Origin: Actinosynnema sp. ALI-1.44
GTDB taxonomy: Bacteria; Actinomycetota; Actinomycetes; Mycobacteriales; Pseudonocardiaceae
Length of the DNA: 64,000 bases
Assembly (NCBI RefSeq): GCF_001984155.1
Contig: NZ_MTQO01000030.1
Span: 1-64,000 of the forward strand
Direction of reading: 5' to 3'
Shown: in pieces, positions 10,181 to 19,278 of the stretch
Layout of the letters: each line of letters begins with the position of its first letter
Position numbering within the stretch: position 1 is the first letter of the stretch
Translations under genes and position numbers: made by a program
Notes under the pieces: model-generated
Database searches by the model: none
The model's input: only the letters and a program-made list of their open reading frames with translations
What the model was told of the DNA's origin: nothing

Positions 10181-11103
10181 TCTCGCTGCGCTACCACATC
10201 ATCTCCGTCGCCGCGGTCTTCCTCGCTCTCGCGGTCGGTGTCGTGCTCGGGTCGAGCACGTTGAGCCGCACGTTGCTGTCCGGGCTGGCCGACGACCGCG
10301 ACGGGCTGGCCAAGCAAGTCGCCGACCTGGAGTCCGAGCGCAACGGCCTGAACGCGCGGCTGGCCAGTTCGGACGGGTTCGCCGGGTCGATCGGGCCGAT
10401 GGCGGTCCGCGGTGAGCTGGACCAGCGCACCGTGGTGCTCGTGACCACGTCCGACGCGCGCCCGGCCGACCGGGACGCGGTGAAGGCCCTGATCGGCAAC
10501 GCGGGCGGCTCGGTCTCCGGCGAGCTGGCGCTCACCGACGCGTTCGCCGATCCGCAGAAGGCCGACCAGCTCAGGGACGTCGTGACCCGCCTGCTGCCCG
10601 CCGGGCTGCAGTTGCCGACCGCGTCGGACCCCGGCACGCTCTCCGGTGGCCTGATCGGGTCGCTCGCCGTGATCAACAAGGACACCAACCAGCCGCAGGC
10701 CCAACCGAACGAGGTCACCGCCGCGTTCACCGGCCTGTCCGACGCCGGGTTCGTCCGCATGCCGGAGAACTTCAAGCCCGGCCAGCTCGCGCTGGTCCTC
10801 ACCGGGAGCGCGTCGACCGGCGACGGTGCCGGGGACCGGGCGTCCACGCTCGCCCGGTTCGCCGCCCAGCTCGACCGCTCCGGTGCCGGTGCGGTGCTCG
10901 CCGGGGACACGGGCTCGGCGGACGCCACCGGCCCGGTCGGCATGGCGCGCGCGGACACCGCGACGACGGCCATTCTGTCTACTGTGGACAACGTCGAGCT
11001 GAACGCGGGCCGGGTGGCGGCGGTTCTGGCGCTCGGTGAGCAGCTGGAGGGCAAAGCGGGCCGGTACGGCACCGCGGGAACGGCGCAGTCCGTCGTCCCC
11101 TGA
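10177..11103 (+). CDS. MctB/SteB family copper transporter-like membrane protein
   Basis: 308 residues with an N-terminal membrane helix (about 8-26, [18 protein letters not shown]) followed by a coiled-coil-like segment ([20 protein letters not shown]) and an extracytoplasmic domain. This is the architecture of Rv1698 (MctB), reported as a mycobacterial copper efflux/pore protein, and of corynebacterial SteB. The GTG start overlaps the SteA stop. Coupling to SteA favours a division-envelope role, and copper export is the alternative. The sequence alone does not decide. Confidence 0.82.
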   Translation: MISLRYHIISVAAVFLALAVGVVLGSSTLSRTLLSGLADDRDGLAKQVADLESERNGLNARLASSDGFAGSIGPMAVRGELDQRTVVLVTTSDARPADRDAVKALIGNAGGSVSGELALTDAFADPQKADQLRDVVTRLLPAGLQLPTASDPGTLSGGLIGSLAVINKDTNQPQAQPNEVTAAFTGLSDAGFVRMPENFKPGQLALVLTGSASTGDGAGDRASTLARFAAQLDRSGAGAVLAGDTGSADATGPVGMARADTATTAILSTVDNVELNAGRVAAVLALGEQLEGKAGRYGTAGTAQSVVP

Positions 11104-11183
11104 TCGTCACGTACGGTAGTTGCCGACACGCTCATATACCCGGTTCCCCACCGGTCGGCAAGAAGGTGTTACCGTGGAGCCCC

Positions 11184-12904
<1,721 letters not shown>

Positions 12905-12908
<4 letters not shown>

Positions 12909-13528
12909 CCGACCGGCACACGTTCGACGTCGTGTCCACGAAGGACATCCACATCGGCAGGGTGGTCGGCCTGCGGATGGACGAGGTCCGCATGCCCGGC
13001 GGCGGTACGGCGATGCGCGAGGTCGTCGAGCACCTCGGCGCGGTCGCCGTGGTCGCGCTGGACGACGAGGACAAAGTGGTGCTGATCCACCAGTACCGCC
13101 ACCCGGTCGGCCGCAGGCTGTGGGAACTGCCCGCCGGACTGTTGGACGTCTCCGGCGAGGACGCGGTCACCACCGCCGCGCGTGAACTGGAGGAGGAGGT
13201 CGACCTCGCCGCCGCCGAGTGGGGTGTCCTGGTGGACGTCGCCGCGTCGCCGGGCTTCACCGACGAGGTCGTCCGGGTGTTCCTGGCGCGTGGCCTGACC
13301 AAGGCCAACCGGGTCGAGCCGGAAGGCGACGAGGAAGCCGACATCGTCGTCGAACGCGTCCCGCTGGCCGAGGCGGTGGCCAAGGTGTTCTCGGGCGAGA
13401 TCATCAACGCCTCCACCGTGGCCGGGCTGCTGGCCGCGTACGCGGTGCGCAACGGGCACGCCGAACTGCGCCCGGCGGACGCACCTTGGGACGACAAGCC
13501 GACCGCGTTCGCGGAACGCCGCAAGTAG
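12905..13528 (+). CDS. NUDIX hydrolase, probable ADP-ribose pyrophosphatase
   Basis: 207 residues. The Nudix box is [20 protein letters not shown], with the REL-EE core that binds catalytic Mg2+. Upstream [26 protein letters not shown] is typical of ADP-ribose pyrophosphatases. The mycobacterial homolog at this place is Rv1700. The GTG start overlaps the pyrG stop (GTGA). An inverted repeat follows, which suggests the end of the operon. In mycobacteria xerD comes next; here it is nearly 30 kb away. Confidence 0.9.
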
Positions 13529-13546
13529 GTCGATCTCTCGGAAAGG

Positions 13547-13572
13547 GCGGGTCCACGGCTGCGTGGGCCCGC
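13547..13572 (+). terminator. Probable terminator after the NUDIX gene
   Basis: An 11-bp stem (GCGGGTCCACG at 13547-13557 with CGTGGGCCCGC at 13562-13572, one G-T pair) with a 4-base loop lies 18 bases after the NUDIX stop. There is no T-run. It also lies between converging genes, so it could serve both strands. Confidence 0.6.
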
Positions 13573-13586
13573 TCGCCCCGGCCGCT

Positions 13587-14040
13587 CTAGAACCAGGCTT
13601 CCAGCAAGGTTTTGCCAGTACTGAGCAGCCGGATCTCGATGCGGGCAACGGCTGCGCGGGGCATGTCCGTCGTCGCTTTCGGCGTCATCAACCCGCCGGG
13701 CCCCGCCCGCCATGCCCCGGCGCTCTTGGCGGTGCCGAGCACGACCGTGACCAGCGCGCCCAAAGTGGCGGTGCCGAGCACGACCGTGACCAGCGCGCCC
13801 AAAGTGGCGGTTCCGGCAAGAGCCGCCGCGATCCGGACACGGCCACGCCGGCGGGACGTCCGTGCCGCGCGGGTCAACGTGGGCCAGGATGTCCGGGTTC
13901 TTCCACGCCCGCAACAGGGCTTCCTGCACGACGTCCTCAGCGAGCTGGTCATCGCCGGTGAGCCGCAGTACGTATCGCAGGAGCGGTGCCGCGTGCTCGT
14001 CGTGCAGAGCACGCAGCAGCGCCATATGGCTGTCGTTGAT
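13587..14040 (-). pseudogene. Fused relic of an ECF sigma factor and an anti-sigma factor
   Basis: Read on the minus strand, the first part matches sigma region 2 (LHDEHAAPLLRYVLRLTG, AEDVVQEALLRAWKNPDILA). After about 60 codons the frame is lost. The last part, in another frame, matches the end of an anti-sigma factor (MTPKATTDMPRA, ARIEIRL) preceded by a membrane-helix-like stretch. Both halves resemble the intact sigma and anti-sigma genes 0.5-1.5 kb away, so this is an internally deleted copy of that pair. The membrane stretch holds a 39-bp tandem duplication. The copy also has ATC where a start codon would be expected. Confidence 0.8.
13728..13805. repeat. Perfect 39-bp tandem duplication inside the sigma/anti-sigma relic
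   Basis: Units 13728-13766 and 13767-13805 are identical as read. Translated on the minus strand they double a 13-residue hydrophobic segment (LGALVTVVLGTAT). A perfect duplication indicates a recent slippage or recombination event in a sequence no longer under coding constraint. Confidence 0.85.
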
Positions 14041-14052
14041 GACGCACGCCCC

Positions 14053-14193
14053 TTATCCCCGGTTGAAGACCGGCTTGCGCTTGGCCAGGAACGCCGCTGC
14101 GTCCGTGCGCAGGTCCGGTGTGGTGAACGCCTGCCGGAACGCCGCCAGCTCCACCTCCAGTCCTGTGTGGATGTTCTCGCCCCGCGCGGCGTT
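14053..14193 (-). pseudogene. C-terminal remnant of an enoyl-CoA hydratase (crotonase family)
   Basis: The minus strand encodes about 46 residues ending in a TAA. They include ELAAFRQAFTTPDLRTDAAA and FLAKRKPVFNRG, the typical tail of crotonase-family enoyl-CoA hydratases (AFLEKRKPVF). No upstream catalytic part is left. The frame upstream switches to an unrelated adenylation-domain fragment, so a deletion joined two genes. The sigma relic follows 12 bases downstream of this stop. Confidence 0.7.
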
Positions 14194-14422
14194 GTTGGTA
14201 TGTCAGGCAAGTACCGAGGTGCTCGACGGCGATGGCGTCGGGGTGCTTGGCCACCTGCGCTTCGAAGGCGTGGTGGACGCGGCTGAACCGGGGCGGGCAG
14301 ACGGGGCCCGCGCCGTAGCGCTGGAACTGGACGGGCAACGCGGAGAGCTGAAACGGTGCTGTCACGGTGGAGGCGCCTTTCAGGCTGGCCTGTCGGGTCA
14401 CCCGTTCTGAACGAGACAGCAC
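14190..14422 (-). pseudogene. Remnant of the start of an NRPS adenylation or AMP-ligase domain
   Basis: The minus-strand frame from an ATG at 14422 carries RVHHAFEAQVAKHPDAIAVE and CLTYQ. This is the hallmark entry of NRPS adenylation domains (VHxLFEAQVARTPDAxAV ... LTYxEL). It breaks off right after LTYQ and runs into the enoyl-CoA hydratase tail in another frame. Only the first 50 or so domain residues remain. It is the sole trace of a possible former biosynthetic cluster here. Confidence 0.65.
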
Positions 14423-14493
14423 CGCCCCGTGTTCAACGCGGACGGCAAATTTCCTGCGAGGGCCGCTTTCCGGGCGTCACATGCCGGAAGGCA

Positions 14494-15144
14494 CTAAAAC
14501 CGCGCTTCCAGCACGGTCTTGTCGATCGTGGCCAGCCTGATCTCGATCCTGGTGATCCGGCCGCGTGGCATGTCCGTGGTCGCCGTCGGCGTCATCGACG
14601 TGCCAGGCCCCGCGCTCCAGCTACCGACAGGCGTCAAGGACCCGGACGCGTCGGCGACGTACAAGGTGTACGGCAACGCCGGACCGTCCGCACTCGACCC
14701 GGCGTAGTCGCATCGCACGTCGATGCGCGTGCCCCACGGCTCCTCGACCAACGTCACCGACGCGGTGACCGGACTCGGCACCGTCTGTGTCAGCCGGGCG
14801 GTCACGCCACTCGCCTCCACCGGCTCGCTGGGACGCAGCACGTACACCAGCACCGCTCCCAGGGCCGCGGCCGCGACCACCGCGGCGGCGATCCAGGCGC
14901 GTTCCCACCGCCGTGCCCGCGTGGCGGCGTTGATCAACGCGGGCATGGTGTCTCGCGGCGGGTCCAGCAGGTCGATGGCCTGATCCTGCGGCAACGCCGA
15001 CAGGATGGCCGGTAAGCCCGACAGGTCGGCGACCTGTTCCTTGCAGGACTGGCACGTCTCCATGTGCTGCTCGAACTCGCTGCGCTCATCGGGTGACAGC
15101 GAGCCGAGAACGTACGCGGCGTCCCATTCCCGGTACGACTTCAT
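14494..15144 (-). CDS. Membrane-anchored anti-sigma factor
   Basis: 216 residues. The N-terminal cytoplasmic part is a zinc-binding-like anti-sigma domain with HMETCQSCKEQV (H-x3-C-x2-C) and MKSYREWDAAYVLGSLSPDE. One membrane helix (about 102-122, AWIAAAVVAAAALGAVLVYVL) follows. The extracytoplasmic domain resembles the anti-sigma-K RskA domain and ends GRITRIEIRLATIDKTVLEARF-like. The ATG at 15144 overlaps the sigma gene stop (ATGA), the usual arrangement for a cognate pair. It should hold the sigma factor at the membrane until a signal triggers cleavage; the signal is unknown. Confidence 0.88.
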   Translation of the reverse strand: MKSYREWDAAYVLGSLSPDERSEFEQHMETCQSCKEQVADLSGLPAILSALPQDQAIDLLDPPRDTMPALINAATRARRWERAWIAAAVVAAAALGAVLVYVLRPSEPVEASGVTARLTQTVPSPVTASVTLVEEPWGTRIDVRCDYAGSSADGPALPYTLYVADASGSLTPVGSWSAGPGTSMTPTATTDMPRGRITRIEIRLATIDKTVLEARF

Positions 15145-15539
15145 GGCCCGGTCACCCCTCTCTCCTGCAATGCGAGGTGCAACGCGCGCAGCCCGTAGTG
15201 CAGTCGTGACAGGATGGTGCCCTCGGGCACATCCAGAGCTTCGGCCAGCTCCGACACCGATTGTCCCATGTAATACGCCCGTACGATCACCGTCCGGTGT
15301 TCCGGCGTCAGCTGGCTGAGCGCGTCGGACACCAGCCACGAGTCCAGTGCCGGGTCCGACGCGCCGATCGCCTCGCGTGCCGCCGAGTACAGCACCGTGG
15401 CCACGTCCGGTGCGGTGAGCAGGTCCGGGTTCTTCGACGCGCGCAGCAGTACGTCCCGCACGACGTCCTGAGCGCGTTGTTCGTCCTCGGTCAGGCGCAG
15501 CACGTACCGCAACAGCGTGGCCGCGTGCTCGTGGTGCAA
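15141..15539 (-). CDS. ECF sigma factor (SigK-like), start codon unclear
   Basis: About 132 residues with TTG as start. Region 2 begins HEHAATLLRYVLRLTEDEQRAQDVV, and region 4 is LTPEHRTVIVRAYYMGQSV followed by a helix-turn-helix ending LSRLHYGLRALH. The stretch after region 2.2 is shorter and more divergent than usual. Between the permease stop (15594-15596) and the frame there is no ATG or GTG. GGGAGG lies 6 bases before an ATC at 15572-15570, which may be the true start (143 residues). The stop overlaps the anti-sigma ATG. The gene probably shares a transcript with the upstream permease. Confidence 0.82.
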   Translation of the reverse strand: MHHEHAATLLRYVLRLTEDEQRAQDVVRDVLLRASKNPDLLTAPDVATVLYSAAREAIGASDPALDSWLVSDALSQLTPEHRTVIVRAYYMGQSVSELAEALDVPEGTILSRLHYGLRALHLALQERGVTGP

Positions 15540-15593
15540 AGCCCGCAGCAGCGCTATGTGGCTCTCGTTGATGGCTGACCTCCCGGCTTCGCG

Positions 15594-17018
15594 CTATTCC
15601 AGCTCCTTCTCCGCCCTGGCGATCGCGGCGAACTCCTCTTCAGGAGCATTCGCCACCAGGTGATGACGGCTGTAGAACCAGAAGTATGCCAACGCCACCA
15701 CCATGATCCCCGCGGTGATCGCCGCGGCGGGTACATCGACGAAGAAAGTCGCGACCACGGCCGCGATCGCCAGCACAGCGGCGATTGAAGTGGTCACCAC
15801 ACCACCGGGCGTCCGGTACGGTCGCTCCAGGTCCGGTTCGCGCACCCGCAGCACGATGTGCGAGACGTTGAGCAGCACATAGGACACCGTCGCCCCGAAC
15901 ACCGCGATGTTGATCAGCTTGCCGCCGTCGTGGATCCACGCGGCCAGGACGAACCCGATCGTGCCCGGCACGATCAGTGCCAGGTAAGGGATCTTGCGTT
16001 TCCCGGTCACCGACAACCAGCGCGGCAGGTATCCGGCGCGCGACAGGGCGAAAAGCTGCCGCGAGTACGCGTAGATGATCGAGAAGAAGCTCGCGACCAG
16101 ACCGGCGAGACCCACGTAGTTCACGAACTGGGCCAGGAAGTTGTCGCCGCCGAAGGCCACGCGGACCGCGTCCGGCAACGGGTTGCCCGACCCCTGCAGC
16201 GCTGAGGAGCCGGCGCCACCGGGCGCGAACACCAGCATCAGCGCGGCGAACAGCAGCAGTACGGACATCCCGACGATGATCCCGCGTGGCAGGTCCCGCT
16301 TCGGGTCGCTGGCTTCCTCGGCGGCGAGCGGAACGCCTTCGATGGCGAGGAAGAACCAGATGCCGTAGACCAGTGCGGCCACCGCGCCCGCGATCCCGAA
16401 CGGCAGGAACGAACTCGCGCCCACCGCGTCGGTCATCGGGATGTCGAGCAGCTTGGCCGGGTCGAACTTGCCGATCATCCCGACCACGAAGGCGACGAGC
16501 GCGACCGTGGCGATCCCGGTGATCACGAACATCGCCCGCAGCGCCTCGCCGACGCCCCACAGGTGTGCGCCGACGAAGACCAGGTAGCTGACCAGGAACA
16601 CCGGCCAGCCGCTGGTCAGCCCGAACAGGCCGAGCGCTTCGACGTACTGGCCGATGAACACCGAGATGGCGGCTGGTGCGATGGCGTACTCGATCAGGAT
16701 CGCCATGCCGGTGACGAACCCGCCGGTCGGGCCGAGCGCGCGGCGGGCGAAGCCGTACCCCGCGCCCGCGACCGGCAGCGCGGAAGCCATCTCGGCCAGT
16801 CCGAAGACCATGCACGTGTACATCACGGCCATCAGCACGGTCGCGATCAGCAGACCGCCCCAGCCGCCCTTGGCGAGGCCGATGTTCCAGCCGGCGAAGT
16901 CCCCGGAGATGACGTAGGAGACGCCCAGCCCGGCGAGCAGCACCCAGCCCGCCGCGCCTCGCCTGAGTTGGCGTTTCTCCAGGTACTGCTGGTCGACTGT
17001 CTCGTATTGCTTGGACAC
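15594..17018 (-). CDS. APC-family permease, probable ethanolamine permease
   Basis: 474 residues with about 12 membrane segments, of the amino acid-polyamine-organocation superfamily. The N-terminal part (GWNIGLAKGGWGGLLIA, ALPVAGAGYGFARRALGP) resembles ethanolamine permeases (TIGR00908-like, from memory). It is divergent to the gamma-glutamyl-type synthetase at 17208, and transport of an amine for that pathway fits. The exact substrate is inference. The sigma and anti-sigma genes follow in the same direction with about 20 bases between. Confidence 0.82.
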   Translation of the reverse strand: MSKQYETVDQQYLEKRQLRRGAAGWVLLAGLGVSYVISGDFAGWNIGLAKGGWGGLLIATVLMAVMYTCMVFGLAEMASALPVAGAGYGFARRALGPTGGFVTGMAILIEYAIAPAAISVFIGQYVEALGLFGLTSGWPVFLVSYLVFVGAHLWGVGEALRAMFVITGIATVALVAFVVGMIGKFDPAKLLDIPMTDAVGASSFLPFGIAGAVAALVYGIWFFLAIEGVPLAAEEASDPKRDLPRGIIVGMSVLLLFAALMLVFAPGGAGSSALQGSGNPLPDAVRVAFGGDNFLAQFVNYVGLAGLVASFFSIIYAYSRQLFALSRAGYLPRWLSVTGKRKIPYLALIVPGTIGFVLAAWIHDGGKLINIAVFGATVSYVLLNVSHIVLRVREPDLERPYRTPGGVVTTSIAAVLAIAAVVATFFVDVPAAAITAGIMVVALAYFWFYSRHHLVANAPEEEFAAIARAEKELE

Positions 17019-17077
17019 TGGCGCTCCCGTCGGCCCTGAACAATGGGTCAGCTACGGTCCTTTGGTTGCCGGAGAGG

Positions 17078-17104
17078 GTGATACGGGTTACATAATCCTG
17101 TCAA
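17078..17104 (-). promoter_or_regulatory. Possible promoter of the permease gene
   Basis: On the minus strand a perfect -35 hexamer TTGACA (17104-17099) is followed after 15 bases by TATCAC (17083-17078), about 60 bases before the permease ATG. The spacer is shorter than the ideal 17. On the plus strand the same area contains TACATAAT, a possible -10 for the divergent synthetase gene. Confidence 0.35.
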
Positions 17105-17207
17105 GGGCGTGGTCGGCGGTACATCCGGTGGCGTTGACATGCACCTTGTCACTCGGGTAGCAATGACCAGCAATGGATCGGAAGCGATCCTTTGGAATGG
17201 GGTGCCG

Positions 17208-18572
17208 ATGCGACACACCGACGGCCTGCTGAGCGTCGAGCAGCTACGAGAGCTCGTCGACTCCGGCGAGATCGACACCGTGTTGATCGCCATAACCGAC
17301 ATGCAGGGCCGCTTGCAGGGCAAACGGTGCTCGGCCGAGTACTTCGTGGAGGAAGTCCTCGTCCACGCCACCGAGGCCTGCAACTACCTGTTGGCCGTCG
17401 ACGTGGAAATGAACACGGTCAGTGGCTACGCCATGTCCTCGTGGGAGAGCGGCTACGGCGACTTCGTGCTCCGGCCGGACCTGAGCACCCTGCGGCGCGT
17501 CCCATGGCACGACGGCACGGCGCTCGTCCTCGCGGACCTGGAGAGGGTGCAGGGCGGACCGGTCGGGCCGTCGCCCCGGCAGATCCTGCGCCGCCAGATC
17601 GACCGGCTGGCCGAGCGCGGGCTTGAGGCGTTCGTCGGCACCGAGTTGGAGTTCATCGTCTTCGACGACACTTACGAACAGGCATGGCGCAACGGCTACC
17701 GCGACCTGACGCCGTCCAATTTGTACAATGTGGACTACTCGATGCTCGGCACCGGAAGGCTTGAGCCCCTGCTGCGCGACATCCGCAACAAGATGAGCGG
17801 CGCCGGGTTGTACGTCGAGTCGGCGAAGGGGGAGTGCAACCCCGGCCAGCACGAGATCGCCTTCCGGTACACCCATGCGCTGGCGACGTGCGACAACCAC
17901 AGCATCTACAAGACCGGCGCGAAGGAAATCGCCGCCGCGCACGGCAAGAGCCTGACGTTCATGGCCAAGTACAACGAGCGCGAAGGCAATTCCTGTCACA
18001 TCCACATCAGCGTCCGTGACAAGGACGGCAACGCTGTCATGGCAGGCGACCGTGAGCACGGGTTCTCCAAGTTGATGGAGCACTTCATCGCCGGGCAGTT
18101 GGCGTGCCTGCGCGAGTTCACGTACTTCTTCGCACCGAACATCAACTCCTACAAGCGTTTCGTGCACGGAAGCTTCGCGCCGACGGCAGTGGCGTGGGGC
18201 GAGGACAACCGGACATGCGCGTTGCGTGTCGTCGGGCACGGTTCGTCACTGCGTGTGGAGAACCGCGTTCCCGGTGGGGACGTCAACCCGTACCTGGCGG
18301 TCGCCGCACTGATCGCGGCCGGTCTGCACGGCATCGAGAACGAGTTGCCGTTGGAGCAGGCGTTCACCGGAAACGCGTACGACTCCGACAAGGAGCACGT
18401 CCCGCACACCCTGCGGGACGCCGCGGACCTGCTCGCGGACAGCGAACTGGCGAAGTCGGCGTTCGGTGCCGAGGTCGTCGAGCACTACCTGAACGCGGCA
18501 AGAGTCGAGCTCACGGCCTACGAGGCCGCGGTCACCGATTGGGAGAGGGTCCGTGGCTTCGAACGGCTCTGA
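17208..18572 (+). CDS. Glutamine synthetase-like gamma-glutamylamide synthetase (GlnA4 type)
   Basis: 454 residues from ATG 17208 (in-frame starts at 17163 and 17109 are possible). It has the glutamine synthetase fold: TELEFIVF and KGECNPGQHEIAFRY bind metals and glutamate, and NEREGNSCHIHISV and VENRVPGGDVNPYLA complete the active site. The beginning (DMQGRLQGKR) and overall context match GlnA4-type enzymes, which link glutamate to amines rather than ammonia. In Streptomyces GlnA4 makes gamma-glutamylethanolamide. The order synthetase - amidotransferase - ALDH - SDR is that of Rv2860c-Rv2857c. With the adjacent permease, ethanolamine is the likeliest substrate; polyamines are the alternative. 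Confidence 0.87.
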   Translation: MRHTDGLLSVEQLRELVDSGEIDTVLIAITDMQGRLQGKRCSAEYFVEEVLVHATEACNYLLAVDVEMNTVSGYAMSSWESGYGDFVLRPDLSTLRRVPWHDGTALVLADLERVQGGPVGPSPRQILRRQIDRLAERGLEAFVGTELEFIVFDDTYEQAWRNGYRDLTPSNLYNVDYSMLGTGRLEPLLRDIRNKMSGAGLYVESAKGECNPGQHEIAFRYTHALATCDNHSIYKTGAKEIAAAHGKSLTFMAKYNEREGNSCHIHISVRDKDGNAVMAGDREHGFSKLMEHFIAGQLACLREFTYFFAPNINSYKRFVHGSFAPTAVAWGEDNRTCALRVVGHGSSLRVENRVPGGDVNPYLAVAALIAAGLHGIENELPLEQAFTGNAYDSDKEHVPHTLRDAADLLADSELAKSAFGAEVVEHYLNAARVELTAYEAAVTDWERVRGFERL

Positions 18573-19278
18573 CACGCCGTTGATCGGCATCACGACGTAC
18601 CTCGAACAAGCGAGGTTCGGCCTGTGGGACGTGCCGTCCGCGGTGCTCATGCAGTCCTATCTGGACTGCATCGTCGCCGCGGGCGGGATGCCGGTCATGC
18701 TGCCGCCGGTCGGTCGCTGGCTGCCGGAGCACGTGTCCCGTTTGGACGGACTGGTGCTGTCCGGCGGGGCGGACATCGACCCCAGCCGCTACGGCCAGGC
18801 GCCGCACGCGTCGACCGGGACGCTGCGGCTGGAGCGGGACGCGTCCGAGTTCAGCCTGTTCCACCTCGCGTTGGAAGCCGACCTCCCGGTGCTCGGCGTC
18901 TGCCGCGGCCTGCAGCTGATCAACATCGCGCTCGGCGGTTCGCTGCACCAGCACGTGCCCGACGTGGCCGGGTCGAAGACCCACAACCCGTCGCCGGGTG
19001 TGTTCGGCAGCAACGACATCAAGCTCGCGCCGGGAAGCGTGGTCGGCGGGCTGGTCGGCGAGAACACGATCGTGCACTGCCATCACCACCAGGCCATCGA
19101 CCAGCTCGGCTCGGGTCTGTCGGCCGTCGGCTGGGCGCAGGACGGCACGATCGAGGCCGTCGAACTGCCGGAAGCCGGGTTCGTCATCGGTGTGCAATGG
19201 CATCCGGAGGAGAACTCCAGGGATGTCCGCCTGTTCCAAGGCCTCGTACGGGCCGCGTTCCGGAGGAAGTCGCAGTGA
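18553..19278 (+). CDS. Class I glutamine amidotransferase-like gamma-glutamyl hydrolase (peptidase C26, PuuD-like)
   Basis: 241 residues. The nucleophile is Cys in LGVCRGLQLINIA and the catalytic His/Glu pair lies in GVQWHPEEN. The N-terminal PLIGITTYLEQARFG and GLVLSGGADIDPSRYG are typical of gamma-glutamyl-gamma-aminobutyrate hydrolases such as PuuD. In this cluster it should release glutamate from the oxidised gamma-glutamyl product. The GTG start lies inside the end of the synthetase gene (20-base overlap), and its stop overlaps the ALDH start, so the genes are translationally linked. Confidence 0.88.
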   Translation: MASNGSDTPLIGITTYLEQARFGLWDVPSAVLMQSYLDCIVAAGGMPVMLPPVGRWLPEHVSRLDGLVLSGGADIDPSRYGQAPHASTGTLRLERDASEFSLFHLALEADLPVLGVCRGLQLINIALGGSLHQHVPDVAGSKTHNPSPGVFGSNDIKLAPGSVVGGLVGENTIVHCHHHQAIDQLGSGLSAVGWAQDGTIEAVELPEAGFVIGVQWHPEENSRDVRLFQGLVRAAFRRKSQ

